A stretch of 64,000 nt of DNA, taken from the NCBI GenBank assembly GCA_003508835.1, contig PUFA01000556.1, forward strand, positions 132,225-196,224, read 5' to 3'. This DNA comes from Eonycteris spelaea. Lineage: Eukaryota > Chordata > Mammalia > Chiroptera > Pteropodidae. Below the pieces are notes generated by a model, which saw nothing but the letters and a program-made list of their open reading frames with translations, did not search any database and was not told where the DNA came from. Below are positions 36,852 to 48,530 of the stretch, one piece after another. Each line of letters begins with the position of its first letter. The stretch's first letter is position 1. The translations under genes were made by a program, and so were the position numbers.

Positions 36852-37054
36852 CAGTGGTTGACAAACTATGGTCCACAGGCCAGGTGCCTCTTTTGTGAAG
36901 AAGTTGTATTGATATACAGCCATGTTCATTCATTTATGTATTGTCTATGTCTGCTTTTTGGTTGTACAGTGGCAGGTTGAGCAGTTGTGACAGAGACCAG
37001 ATCTAAAATATTTTACTATCAAGCCCTTTACAGGAAAAGTTTGTCGACCCCCTG
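36852..37054 (+). mobile_element. hAT-type MITE, complete copy, 203 bp
   Basis: Begins CAGTGGTTGACAAACTATGG and ends AGTTTGTCGACCCCCTG, so the termini form an imperfect inverted repeat. The interior has AGCCATGTTCATTCATTTAT and TATTTTACTATCAAGCCCTT. Same family as 29733-30105. Flanking 8-mers are not convincingly duplicated. Confidence 0.75.
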
Positions 37055-37324
37055 CCATAGATCACATTTTTAGCTCATATAAATATATACTTCTTTATTC
37101 TGTACAGTAGCTGTCTTCTGTATTAAGTGAAGACAGCAAAGTTAGGATCAGAGAAGAAATAATGATTTATATTGTAAAATTTATTAAAATCCTGCTTAAG
37201 TTTTTTTATATTATTACAAAATATATGTACACGATATTCATAAGTCAAAGGTAAGAAGGTTTACTGCTGTCATTTTATATATGTCATGAACATTAGTTAT
37301 GGCCTTTTTCTATGTCATACTATA

Positions 37325-37790
37325 TTAGTTAGAATGAAAAATAAGGGGCTGTAATAAAGAGACCAAAATACAGTGGCTCAAGAACAGTTACTAAAAATAG
37401 TTTGTGATTAAACCAAGTAAAGTCCGCCATTAGTAGGGAGATGACGGACTGTCCAAGAAGACTCAGGGTCCTTTTTTTAAGTTTCTTTAGCATGGCAGGT
37501 ATTTCTTGTTTGCATGGTCTAAACTGGGTCACAGGTTAGCCCAGTTTCAGCTTCTAGGAAGGAGGTAGAGTGTGAATAGATCTTTCTCATTTTAAGGCCT
37601 GGCTTGGAACAGCATATATCACTTCTGTGAGTTCCCTGGAAAATTTAGTCATATGTCCACAAAATAGTTTGTATGGAGGCATGAAAACCCATCTCTAGCT
37701 TGATGGCCGCGTATCTATTCCAAGCTGGGGAGAAAGGGGAAATTTTGGTGGAACAGGTAGTAGTTTCTGCTGTTAGGTACATGCATTTTC
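37325..37790. repeat. Old interspersed mammalian repeat, family not named
   Basis: GGGGCTGTAATAAAGAGACC, AATACAGTGGCTCAAGAAC, CATATATCACTTCTGTGAGT and a decayed AGTCATATGTCCACA followed by AGCTTGATGGCCGCG match a pattern I know as a common mammalian repeat but cannot name. It ends near GTAGTAGTTTCTGCTGTTAG. Confidence 0.4.
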
Positions 37791-39190
37791 TTACAGAAGA
37801 TGTACTTTTTTATTTTTACTTAACACTTTAACATATGAAAAATATGGTTTTCAGTTTAATGGCTGCATATTGTTTTTTGTTCAGACAACAATTTATATTA
37901 ACCTGTTCTCTACGGCTCTATTTTTAAGGCGTTTCCAACTTTCTGATATAAACAAAAGGTGGACATCTATATGCATATGGATTTTATTTATATATGTCTG
38001 ATATTTTGGGTAAAAAAAAGTATTGTCCCAAATTTTTACCATGTTTGTTTGTATATTTGTAAAATGGTCTTAACATTTTTTTCTTTTTCTCTAAACTGTC
38101 ATAAAGCCAGTTTTGATTTATTGAGCTTGTATATCTTCAGTGCCTTGATTAACTAAGTATAATGGTAAGGAATTAGGTAAAATTCACTTTTTTGCTGGAA
38201 GGTTTATGTAGTTAGCCATTAGAAGTGACCCAAACTGATAATTTCATCTTAACAAACTATTGTATTATTTTATTTTGATTGAAGTCTTTCTTACATAAAA
38301 CATTAAATATTAAATGAGACAAAACTATATGAATAACAGTAGACAAAAATCCACTTTGTTTATATATATATCTATTACATTCATCACTTTGTGAAGATCA
38401 ACTTAGCACTTTAATCTTAATGCAACTGTTTTACCAATTATATACCATTTAAGCCAATGATGGTAGAGGTTCTGAGGTGGCCTGTTAGAAAATACTAAGG
38501 ACAGTCTCTGTTGATTGTAAGTCCTATCCAAGTATATCACTATCAACATCAGCTAATCTTATTCAGAATAGTCACTTCATTGCTGTGTTGTCATAAATTT
38601 CTGTAAACAGATTTTTTTAACTAAAGTTAACTTCTGCCAAATTGTAATGAAGGAGCTAAATTTTTGTATGCCAGGTATCTGTCTCAATAAATTGTAACAT
38701 CTGTCGTTTCTTTTCAGAGAACTACATTTACTGTAGATATTTAATGAGCTGTTTTGACATGTGAAATTTCAAGAATAGATGTTGTGATTTTAGAAAAGCC
38801 ATTTGCAATTCAAAAATGTATGAGGTGGCATTTACTTGAAACTTGAAGTTACTAAAGGGATGTGCAACAAGACCAGAAAGTTTATAGTTGAACCAAATCT
38901 ACTTTTACCAGTAATTGTCTACACAGTCTCAGTCAATCTTTTCTCCTAACATATAAATCATTGTTTGGTTTTATTGTTTTTTTTCTATCAGTCTTCACTT
39001 TATACTATAAACTGCTTCAGGCAGAGAGAGAAAATAAACTTAAATAAATTGAAAACAATTACGTTACCTCACTGAATTCATTTAAATTCATTTTTTGAGT
39101 TTTTTGAAAAAGAAAGTACTCAGGTCTGAGGTATTAAAATTCTCATTATAAAGAATTTAGGGATTTCTGATGTGGGCCTAACTGAAAGTC

Positions 39191-39213
39191 ATATATATAT
39201 ATATATATATATA
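39191..39213. repeat. (AT)n microsatellite
   Basis: Uninterrupted AT dinucleotide run of about 11 units. Confidence 0.95.
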
Positions 39214-39489
39214 GCTGTGATGTTTTAATCTTATAAAATACCATATTACTATTTCTAAAGTTAAAAACATTATACTTTTTAAATAATTTGACCAAAGAAG
39301 TATGTTAATCAAATAGTATTATCTTTGTGTGGGGTTATGAACTGATGTCACTAGTCATGTCTATCAGTTTCTGGTCTAGATTTCTCTTTGGTCTGACAAA
39401 TGAATCTTCTTTTTTTTCAGATTTAGAAATTTTTAATTCTCTTCTCTCAGCATTAAAAAAAAAAATAGACCAAAAATTAGTAAGCTATA

Positions 39490-40495
39490 AAACATTTTTT
39501 CTTTAAAAACATTTTATTTATTTATTTACTTATCTATTTTATTAAAATGGTTGGGGTGACATCGGTTAATAAATCAGTTAGGTTTCAAGTGTATGATTCA
39601 GTAATTGTCATATGTATGTATATCACTTTGTATGTTCACCACCCAAAGTTAAATTTCCTTCCGCAACCAAATATTTGACCCCCTTTACCTCTCTCTACCT
39701 TTACCCTCCCTGCCTTCCCTTCTGGTAACCACTGATCCACTGTCCATACATCTCTTATTGTTTGTCATAATTGTTTTGTTACTTTCAGTTTTATATCCCA
39801 CATGAGTGAAATCATATGGTTCTCCACTTTTTTCTGTCTGACTTTCTTCACTTAGCATGATAATCTCAAGATCTATCATGTCGTGCAAATAGCAGTATTT
39901 TCATCTTATGGCTGAGTAATATTTCGTTGTATATATGTACCACATTTTCTTTGTCCCAATCTATCAATGGATACTTGGGTTTTTTTCGTGTCTTGGCCAC
40001 TGTGAACAATGCTGCTATGAACACTGGGGTGCTTATATCTTTGTGGATTAAATGTTTTTCACATTTTTGGGTAAATTCCTAGAAGAGGGTTGCTGGGTCA
40101 TATGGTTAATTCTATTCTTAGTTTTTGGGTAACCTCCATATTGTTTCCCATAGTGGCTGTATCAATTTACATTTCCCACCAGCAAGTATATGAGGGCCTA
40201 ATTTCCCAAATATGTAAAAACTCATACAACTCAACAATAAAAACAAACAAACAATCCAATTAAAAAATGGGCAGAGGACCTGAACAGACATTTCTCCCAA
40301 GAAGATATACAGATGACAACAGACATGAAAAAGATGCTCAACTTCCCTAGCTGTCAGGGAAATGCAAATCCAAACCACAATGAGATACCACCTTCACACC
40401 TGTTTAAAATGTTCTGTCTTCAACAGGACAAATAATAACAAGTGTTGGAAAGGTTGTGTTGAAAAAGGAACCCTCAATATAATGCTGGTATTTTT
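39490..40495 (-). mobile_element. Twin-primed (5'-inverted) young L1 insertion, about 1 kb
   Basis: Bases from about 39500 to 40195 are an antisense L1 3' end with the bat-type tail (GGTTGGGGTGACATCGGTTA), 3' UTR and ORF2 end (GGCTGAGTAATATTTCGTTG, TAGTGGCTGTATCAATTTAC). At about 40197 the orientation flips: AACTCATACAACTCAACAAT, AAAAAATGGGCAGAGGACCT and CACAATGAGATACCACCTTC are sense ORF2. The sense part stops near 40490, exactly where consensus L1 order would continue into the base at which the antisense part starts, so the two arms are contiguous in L1. Possible T-rich target duplications (near 39492 and 40493) are too low-complexity to be sure. Confidence 0.8.
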
Positions 40496-40616
40496 TTTTT
40501 CTTTTTAGGAAGTATATCTAGGAATCTTTTTAAGAATTGTGATGCAAGAGAAGTAAACAATTTTTGTCTCTGGAGGTTATTTTTGTGTGTGTGTAATAAA
40601 AAATCTTTTTTCCCCT

Positions 40617-40700
40617 AATATATACATATGCTTGTCATAAAAAACTCAAGCAATGCATATGTCTATATACTACATAGACATATACATATATACATTAAAA
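40617..40700. repeat. AT-rich (TATACA) low-complexity block
   Basis: ATATATACATATGCTTG and ATGTCTATATACTACATAGACATATACATATATACATT-like units, partly palindromic around TATGTCTATATACTACATAG. Confidence 0.6.
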
Positions 40701-41141
40701 TATGCACAATCATTTGTTCCACATACTACTCTTACACAAGTACTGCTAGTATGGTATAGTTTTTATCTGGAGGACTTAAAGATAGTTCATGAGAGAAAGA
40801 TAAATGTATGAGTGAAAGGATAAAAAAGAATTGGTGAGGCGAAAATATGCCCTTAGCATTGTACCATCATCACGTCTATATATTTGTTCATTTCACATTT
40901 AGTAATATGATGTTGTGGTACTACTGGTTGGAAGAACAATGAAAACCTAAGGGATTTTTTTTTTTTTTTGCAGATAAATAGCTGATCAAAATGAAATAAG
41001 ATCATATAGAATTGTATTGAGAAAATTCATCTCATTGAATTTCTTGAGAGCTGTAAAGCTATGACTGGCCATTTCTTTTTTTTTCCTCGGAGATTAAAAA
41101 AGACAGTTAGTTGCTCATATTTACACTGTATAATTCCATGA

Positions 41142-43512
41142 GTTTTTTTCATTGTAGTTGGCTTACAATAATATATTCGTTTCAGTTGTACAGCATAGTG
41201 ATTTGAGATCTGTATAACTCGCAAAGTGATCACCCCACTAAATCTAGTACCTCTCTCCCGCTTACATGTTTATTACATTATTAACTATTTTCCTATGCTA
41301 CACATTATATCTCCATGTCACTTTGTAACTCTCCATTTGTATTTCTTAATCCCTTTGCCCTTTTTCACCATCCCCCTTGAACCCCCTTCCATCTAGCAGC
41401 CCTCAAAAGATTCTATGAGTTTATTTCCTTTTTGTTGTTGTTTATTTTTGTTCTTTAGATTCCACATGTATGTGAAATCATGTGATATTTGTCTTTATCT
41501 GACATTATTTCATTCAGCAAAATGCCCTCTAGGTCCATCAAGGCAATATCTGTTTCCATCCTCTTCCTTTTAGTCTGTGTGTGTCTTTTAATCTGAAGTG
41601 ACTCTCTTGTAGGCAGCATATGTAGGGGTCTTGTTTTCTTTACCATTCAGCCACTCTACCTTTTGGTTGGAGCAGTTTAATTCTTTTCCATTTGAGGTAC
41701 TTGTTGATAGGAATGTAGTTATTACCATTCTTTATTATGTTTTTGTACATGTTTTTCTTCTTAAAGAAGTCCTCCAACATTTCCTGTAATACTGCTTGGT
41801 GGTGAATTCCTTTAGCTTTTTTTGCCTGGGAAGCTCTTTATCTGTCCTTTGACTCTAAATGATAGCTTTGCTGGATAAAGTATTTGGTTGTAGATCCTGG
41901 GTTTTCATCATGTTGAATATTTTGTGCCAAGCCCTTCTGTCCTCCATAGTTTCTTTTGAGAAATCAGCTGGTCTTATGGGTGCTCCCTTATAGGTAATTC
42001 ACTGCTTTCTCTTGTGGCTTTTAAGTTCTTTCTTTGTATTTAACCTTTGGCATTTTAATTATGATGTGTCTTGGTGTGGGCCTCTGGGTTTCTCTTTTTG
42101 GGACTCTCTGAGCTTTCTGGGAGTTGCATGTGTATTTACTTCACCAGGTGAGGGAAGTTTTCCATTATTATTTCTTCAAATAACTCTTCAACTTCTTGTT
42201 TTCCTTTAGGTATCTCTATGCACAGATATTTTTACATTTAATTTTGTCCATAGGCTCCTTAAATTTTATTATATCTTGGCTTCTTTTTTCTTGCCATTCT
42301 GATTGAGTGCCCTTGGCTTCCCCATCCTCTGTATTAGTAGGTTCGAGCCTCTTCTTTATCCATCTGTTTATTCCTCTAATATCCTCTTCATCTCAGATAA
42401 CGTTTCTTCATTTCTGACTGATTCCCTTTTATAATTTACATTTCCATTTTTATATTTTTTATCTCTGTTAAATTTCTCATTGAATTCATCTACACTTCCA
42501 TAGTTCATTGAGCATCTTTATAACCAGTGTTTTGAACTCTGCATCTGTTAGATTGCTTGACTCCATTTTCCTGGATCTCTGTTCTGTTCTCTCATATGGT
42601 TTTGGTTCTTTGCCTTCACATTTTGGCTGCCTTTCTGTGTCTGTTTCTATTTACTAAGCAAGTCTCCCAGTGTTATTAGCATGGCTTTGTGTAGTAGGTG
42701 TCCAGTGGCACAGTCCCTAGAGGGGTTCAGCTGCAGGCCAAGTTTAGCCCCAGCCTGTGCCCCTCTGGGGTCACCTGTTTAAGATTCAGCAAGCAAACCA
42801 CAGATTCTGTGCTTTTAGTTTCCTCCAAAAGGACATGACAGAAAACCAAAGCCAGCTTGCCACCAGTGTGGGTTTTGGAGCTACTCAGCAAGGAGCACTG
42901 GACTTGCAAAGGACACAACTAAATATGGCTTGGGTAAGGCCGTGGGTTGAGGGAGGTGGAGTTTTCAGGGAATCTTCTAGGTGGAGCAACCTCTGTTAAC
43001 TCAGTTTTTTTGACATCTCATCTATGGCAGCACTGAGTATCGTGCACTGGGGTCGGGAGGACTCAACAGAAGGGACAGTAGATACCACAGGCACCTCTGC
43101 CAATGAGAAAGCCTCACCTCCAGCCCTCACTCTGACATCTCAGGGTACCCCTGTAAGTCCCTGGTACCCCCCGTGGAGCCAACCCAGTGCTGGTGCTCAG
43201 AGCAAGCAAGTCTGTCTCTGTGAAAGCCAGTTGCTGACAGGGCCCCTTTAAGGGGCATCCTTCAGTCCGCCAGCTGCAACTTCAGCAGCTTCTGTCCACT
43301 CAGCCACAAGGTACTGGCAGCCTCATATCTTCAACCCCCTTCCACCTGTTACCGTTGCAGATTGATTATTTCTGTCTGTGGTTGTAGTGCTTCTGTTTGT
43401 CTAGATCTCCGGCGACTTTGCTTGCTGTTTGCTCCGTGGTTTTTGTCACAACTGTGATTTGGTCGCAAGAGGATGAACAAAGCCTCTATCATTTACGCCA
43501 TTTTTTCCCAGA
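41142..43512 (-). mobile_element. HAL1-type (ORF1-only L1 derivative), copy B, near complete
   Basis: Minus-strand order: 5' end near 43512 (GGGAAAAAATGGCGTAAATG), a ~940-bp 5' UTR, ORF1 ATG at 42566 with predicted start MESSNLTDAEFKTLVIK, ORF1p C-terminal remnants near 41930, an EN remnant ending about 41545, then 3' UTR down to a T run at about 41142-41150. The ORF2 deletion joins AGATATTGCC to TTGATGGACCTAGAGG (minus strand, about 41540), at the same place as in copy C. ORF1 is broken by several frameshifts and stops. Confidence 0.78.
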
Positions 43513-44789
43513 GTCCCTTGGCTGATCATCATTTCTCATGATGCTTTCTGGGCTCACTTTCATCACCATCGACTTGACATTATTTTGAAAAATCCATTTT
43601 TCTTTACCATGTTATTGTTCATTATGTTTTGTCACTGAGATGGGGGACACTAAAATTTGTTAAGAATTTTGACTTCTCAAGAAATATATACATTATAAAT
43701 AGAAACCAGTAGTAAAACCCAAATGAGATAACGGGCTTTGCTTGTCCCTGAGTATCAAGAGGTGAACAATAAAACAGACCATGAATCCCGCCTTCATGAT
43801 GACCCTGGACCCTAAGGGTTATTGGCATTAAATGTACATAAATTATAAATTATGCTTCTGAAGGAACAGAGGGTAGTGCTATAAGAGAGCAACCAGTGCA
43901 TAATTTAGATTTGGTGGTGGGCTGGCATGAATGGGAGTGGTTACAATAACTTCTTACTGACTTATTACCATGAATATGAGACTATGAAGATAGAATTTTG
44001 AGAGCTAGCATCATTTTCCTTTTATAAAAGGAGTTACTTGGTTTCTTAATCAAGTTTTGTGTGTGTGTATGTGTGGCTTAATGAAGCTCTACCTCATTGA
44101 GTCACCTCAAAAATTGCATGTGCAGTAGTCATATCAATTTTATGACATTTTTCTGCCCCCAAAATTAACTCTGCATATGAAAAATTTAGGTTTGATGCCC
44201 TGCTTCTGTAATGAAAGGACACACACATACTCTGTGTAGATGTTCAATGATTATTAGCTTCTGAAAAAAGAAACCAGTATTGATTCAACAGCTACTCCTA
44301 CTGTGAAGTTCTTTTTAGTAGCTTTTAGTTTGTGAAAATTGAGGTCTGTTTATGTTTTAAGGTAAAAATAAAATGGCACGACTCTTCCTCTTATACTGAA
44401 AAGCTCGCATATATGTGACTAAGGTAGCTCAAAAGTATTTGAAAGGTTTTAGATTCAAGACTACCATAAAGGGATAGGGAAATAAAAAGAAAATGTAATC
44501 TCACGTAGAAGTTTTTAATTTTTAACTTCTATTATTTAAATAAAAGAAAACAGTGCTCATCTGTAAGGGTGAGAAAAATGTATATAAGTATCAAGAAGTC
44601 AAGTGTTTCCCTTGTTTTCTCCTTTCCGTATCCTCCTATATTAAAGACAGATTTCATGATGTCTGTGGCACTAATTTATGCGTGGAAGTAATTTTCATTT
44701 GTTTAACCTATTCTAATTTCTAAGAATAGGTTTTTAATAACTATTTAATAGCTGTATGCTATTAAAAGCAATGTGATATGATAATAATA

Positions 44790-45025
44790 GGTATATCATT
44801 TACTGAATATTTGCTTGGTACTGTATTAGATACTTTACAAATATCAACTTATTACCATTCTCTCAAAAAAGTGTAATTTCCCTCCTTATGCAGGTGAGGA
44901 AACAAACTCAGAGAATTGAAATAACTTGTCAAGCGTCACATGTCTATTAAGGAGAAGAACCAAGATTTTAAACTCAAGTCCATTTGATTGCAAAGCCTGT
45001 GCTCTTTCACTAAGACAGGCTGTAG
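44790..45025 (-). repeat. MIR SINE, near full length
   Basis: Reverse MIR: TGCTTGGTACTGTATTAGAT, GCAGGTGAGGAAACAAACTC, AATAACTTGTCAAGCGTCAC, AAGCCTGTGCTCTTTCACTA. Confidence 0.8.
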
Positions 45026-45044
45026 GGTTGGAAAACAAATACTA

Positions 45045-45200
45045 GGCTTGATGATCAAGAGACCAGATTCAAGTTGCGACTCTTGTCAGTCATTAGTTAT
45101 GTGGCTTGTGTTGTTCTCCTCAACTGTAAAGTGGCTCTAGTTCACAACCTTCCTTGAAGAATCACTGCAAGGGCCCAGTGGGGTACATGTAAAAAGTTGA
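45045..45200 (+). repeat. MIR SINE fragment
   Basis: Forward MIR: AGACCAGATTCAAGTTGCGA, AGTCATTAGTTATGTGGCTT, CTCCTCAACTGTAAAGTGG. It lies tail to tail with the MIR ending at 45025. Confidence 0.6.
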
Positions 45201-46209
45201 GGTACTGCCAGCAGGGTCTGACAATAAAATGTAGCAGGTTCACTAAAAGGCTTTTACTTTGGAATGATCAAGAATATGTTCATCCTTTCTTTTGGGGGGC
45301 AGTCGGGGAAAAAAGTCCTTGGAAACAACTTGAATTTTTATGGTTTTGAAACGAAAATGTCATTTTATCTTTAGGTTACTGAAATCTTTATGAAAGGCAC
45401 TTCATTTGCAAATGACAGTTCTTGCATAAGGAGAACTTTTTTTCCCATAGAGCTCAAACAGAGGCTATATTGAGTGAGACAGCTCTTTGCAGATATCATG
45501 ATCATCAGCTTCTCTATAGATATTACTGCTAACTTTGACTTGTTTTATTCAATGGGTTTGAATTAGGATAGCTGGCATGCAACATAGAAAACTACATACA
45601 AAGATAATTGAATGTACATATGCATTTTTTTCACTACATCTTCTTCTCTTTACCCTCCTCCCCTTGACCAACTTCTTTACCATTCACTCTCCTTTGAAAA
45701 GAAAATAAAGAGAAATCTTTTTCTCTTATATTTTTCTTTCTCCTTGTTTTGGTTTTGTTTTTACTTTGAAATGGCAACTGTCTGTACCAGCCTCTTGGGG
45801 TTTTGAAGAATATCAATCAGCTTCACAGCTGGAAGCAGAGTGATCTTTAAAGCAATAAACTTTAAAGCTTTTTCCTGTCACTCTAGTTTCCTTTTATTTC
45901 CATTAATGAAAATGGAGTTTGATTTGCCTTTCCATGACAAAGGGAGGGCTAAATTTTAGGAACTGAGACTACTCTGAAGTAGGAGAATGAGAAAAAGGGA
46001 GAGAGAATCAGCAGCCCTCAATCCTTTAATCTGTCACTTCTGTCCTTCCCTCAGCTGTGTCCCCATTCTTGTATCTCTATCTCTCTTCTTCCTTCTCAGG
46101 GTTGTCAGTGAACCTAGCTATATCTGGCTGGCCCTTGACTTTAGTAATTGCCAGTGAAAGGGCACCAGAGACATTTTGGGCATGTTCTCTCGTTTCCATA
46201 CTTTGGAGG

Positions 46210-46395
46210 GGGAGGAAGCGAAGCTGCTATGTGCTGGGCACTGCTTTACGTGCTTTCATTCCTATTTTACAGATAAAGGAACAGGCTTTAAAGAGTGGCC
46301 ATTGTAAGTAAGGTTATTGGCTGAAGTCATACAGCTAGTAAGAGGCACAGCTGGGATTTGTACCCAGGTCTACCTGTTCCTAAAGCCTTGATTAA
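46210..46395 (-). repeat. MIR SINE
   Basis: Reverse MIR: TATGTGCTGGGCACTGCTTT, TATTTTACAGATAAAGGAAC, GTCATACAGCTAGTAAGAGG, CAGCTGGGATTTGTACCCAG. Confidence 0.85.
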
Positions 46396-46769
46396 TAGCA
46401 ATGCATCATTCTCTTTGTTAATTATTACCATGCATTAAGGATTCTAAGATGACCAAACTGCTATCCTTGCCTTTAAGCTACTCCTCATCTAGTCAGAGGA
46501 AACGTTCCTGCAGTCTGATTACAAGACAATATGACAGCTCTTATGAAAACATGTGCAGAGCTATGGAAGCAGATCAGTTCTGCTTATATATTGGAGAGCT
46601 GAAGACCTCATAAAGATGATACTGGCTTGACTAGTTGCATCATTAGTATTTTGATGGAATAGCATTTTGGGCATAAGGGAATAGCATTAATAAACATAAG
46701 AAACGACAGAGAGACGTACAGGCACTTGGCTCACTCAGGAAATATTGAGTGGCTGATGCATTTGATGTA

Positions 46770-47460
46770 TGGCAGAAAAGGCTAATGTCCAGAGATAAGG
46801 CTGGAATATTAAATTGGAACTAAGTTTTGAAGGGTCTTGTAGTGATGCTGAGGATTTTGGACTTGACTCCAGAGGCATTAGTGAGTTATTAAACATCTTT
46901 AGGCCAGGGAATGGCATAATGTGATCTGTTGAGACCTGATCACAGTGACAGTAATGCGGAGGTTGGGTTGGAAGGGGAAGAACCTAGAGGCAGGGAAGCC
47001 TTTGAGGAGGCTAATGAATAAATGGGATAAGAGATAAGGCAGCTGTGGGTAAGGATGGCAACAATAGAAAAAGGGTTTGAGAAATTATCTAGAATTGACA
47101 CGTGAGGAAAGAATGGTGAGTGAGTTTGAGCATTTTTAGCATAGGCAGCTGTAAGAATGGTGTCAGTATTTATTGAAATGGGGAAAAATCAAGAGGAAAA
47201 CCAAGCTGGGGTTGGGGGACAAATAATAAATTTGTCTCTTGGACATGTAGAGATTAAAGTTAATCTGGGATATTTAGTGAAGGGAGATGTCAAATAAGCT
47301 GATGACTTGTGATTTGTATTTTCAGCCCAGAAATAGCTATGAGTCTGCAGCTCACCAGAGGGGCCCAGTTTGGAGATACCAATTTGTAAGTCATTGGCAG
47401 AGAAATGATAATTGAGCCAGTTGGAACAGATGAGATAACAAGAGGAAAAGAATTGAGGGC
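46770..47460 (+). repeat. Old interspersed mammalian repeat, family not named
   Basis: Purine-rich block with TTTGAAGGGTCTTGTAGTGA, AGGGAATGGCATAATGTGAT, GTCTCTTGGACATGTAGAG and TTTGGAGATACCAATTTGTA, a recurring pattern in mammalian genomes. It appears to be a downstream segment of the family at 27340-27625. Confidence 0.45.
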
Positions 47461-48299
47461 AACCTTTGTATATTTACCTGTTCATCTATCTAGCTTAGTT
47501 GTCTAAAAATGGATTTCAGTGGGTGGACTAGTGTGGAATGACTAATAACTCATAACACAGAAGGTCTCTCTCCACTACTAAGGACTGGGAGCACAGCTTG
47601 GGTACTTCATTCTGGCAAACTGATCTGATTGCCAGAGCAACTTCCTGTAGCCTCATGGCACTCTTAAAACCAAGTAAGGGTTTGGTTTTCCTCTGTAATA
47701 ATGGAATTGCACATGCATACTCTACCAAAGAAGCCCACCTTGATCTTGGAATGAGGGGATGGTGAAAGGAACTCAACCTTCTTGTGTTTCAGGTATATGG
47801 AGCTTTTAGTAAGTGAGAATTTGTAAAGGGAGTAAGTTCAATATATTTTTTCTAGCCTGTTCTATTATTCGTCAACCAGGAAGATAGAAACATGTTATAA
47901 TTCTTTGTAGTATTACAACCAAACTTAGTTGGAATAGTCCTTCTTAATGTGCATGGTATATTGTAGTCAACACTAGCTGGGAAATAGATATTAGTAGACA
48001 TGGCACACTATTGTTTTCCTACTCCTATCATATCAAGAAAGATATTTGTGCACATTAAATAGGAGATATGCAATAAAATTGGGTGCATTTTAGGTCCTAG
48101 AAATGAATAGTCCCTTTAGCTCTGTCATTAGAGTAATTGTAGTTATGAAATTATGATCCCATTTTCATTATCCAGATGAATTGGAGAAGCAAAACAAAAA
48201 TTAGAGTTCATTGCCTTTACTAAATCAGATTCCAGGATTCATATTATATGCTTATGTTTATAATTTTAAATATTCCAATCTTGTAGATTATAGGAGATG

Positions 48300-48530
48300 G
48301 TGTTATAAAGGGAAAGAGAATAGGCTTTGGGCCTGATAGGCACTGGGCTTAATTCCAAGTTTTGCCATATCCTAGCTGAGTAAGTTAAACATGATACTCA
48401 ATTTCACAGTGGTTTTTCCCCCCTAATTTTAAATGGAGATAATTATAGCATTAATCTCTCAGGATTCTTCTGAAGATTAAATGAGATAATGAATGGAAAA
48501 TGACAAGCTAACAGACATAATATCCTCTTT
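48300..48530 (+). repeat. MIR SINE, near full length
   Basis: Forward MIR: AGAGAATAGGCTTTGGGCCT, ATATCCTAGCTGAGTAAGTT, AAATGGAGATAATTATAGCA, AGATTAAATGAGATAATGAA. Confidence 0.8.
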
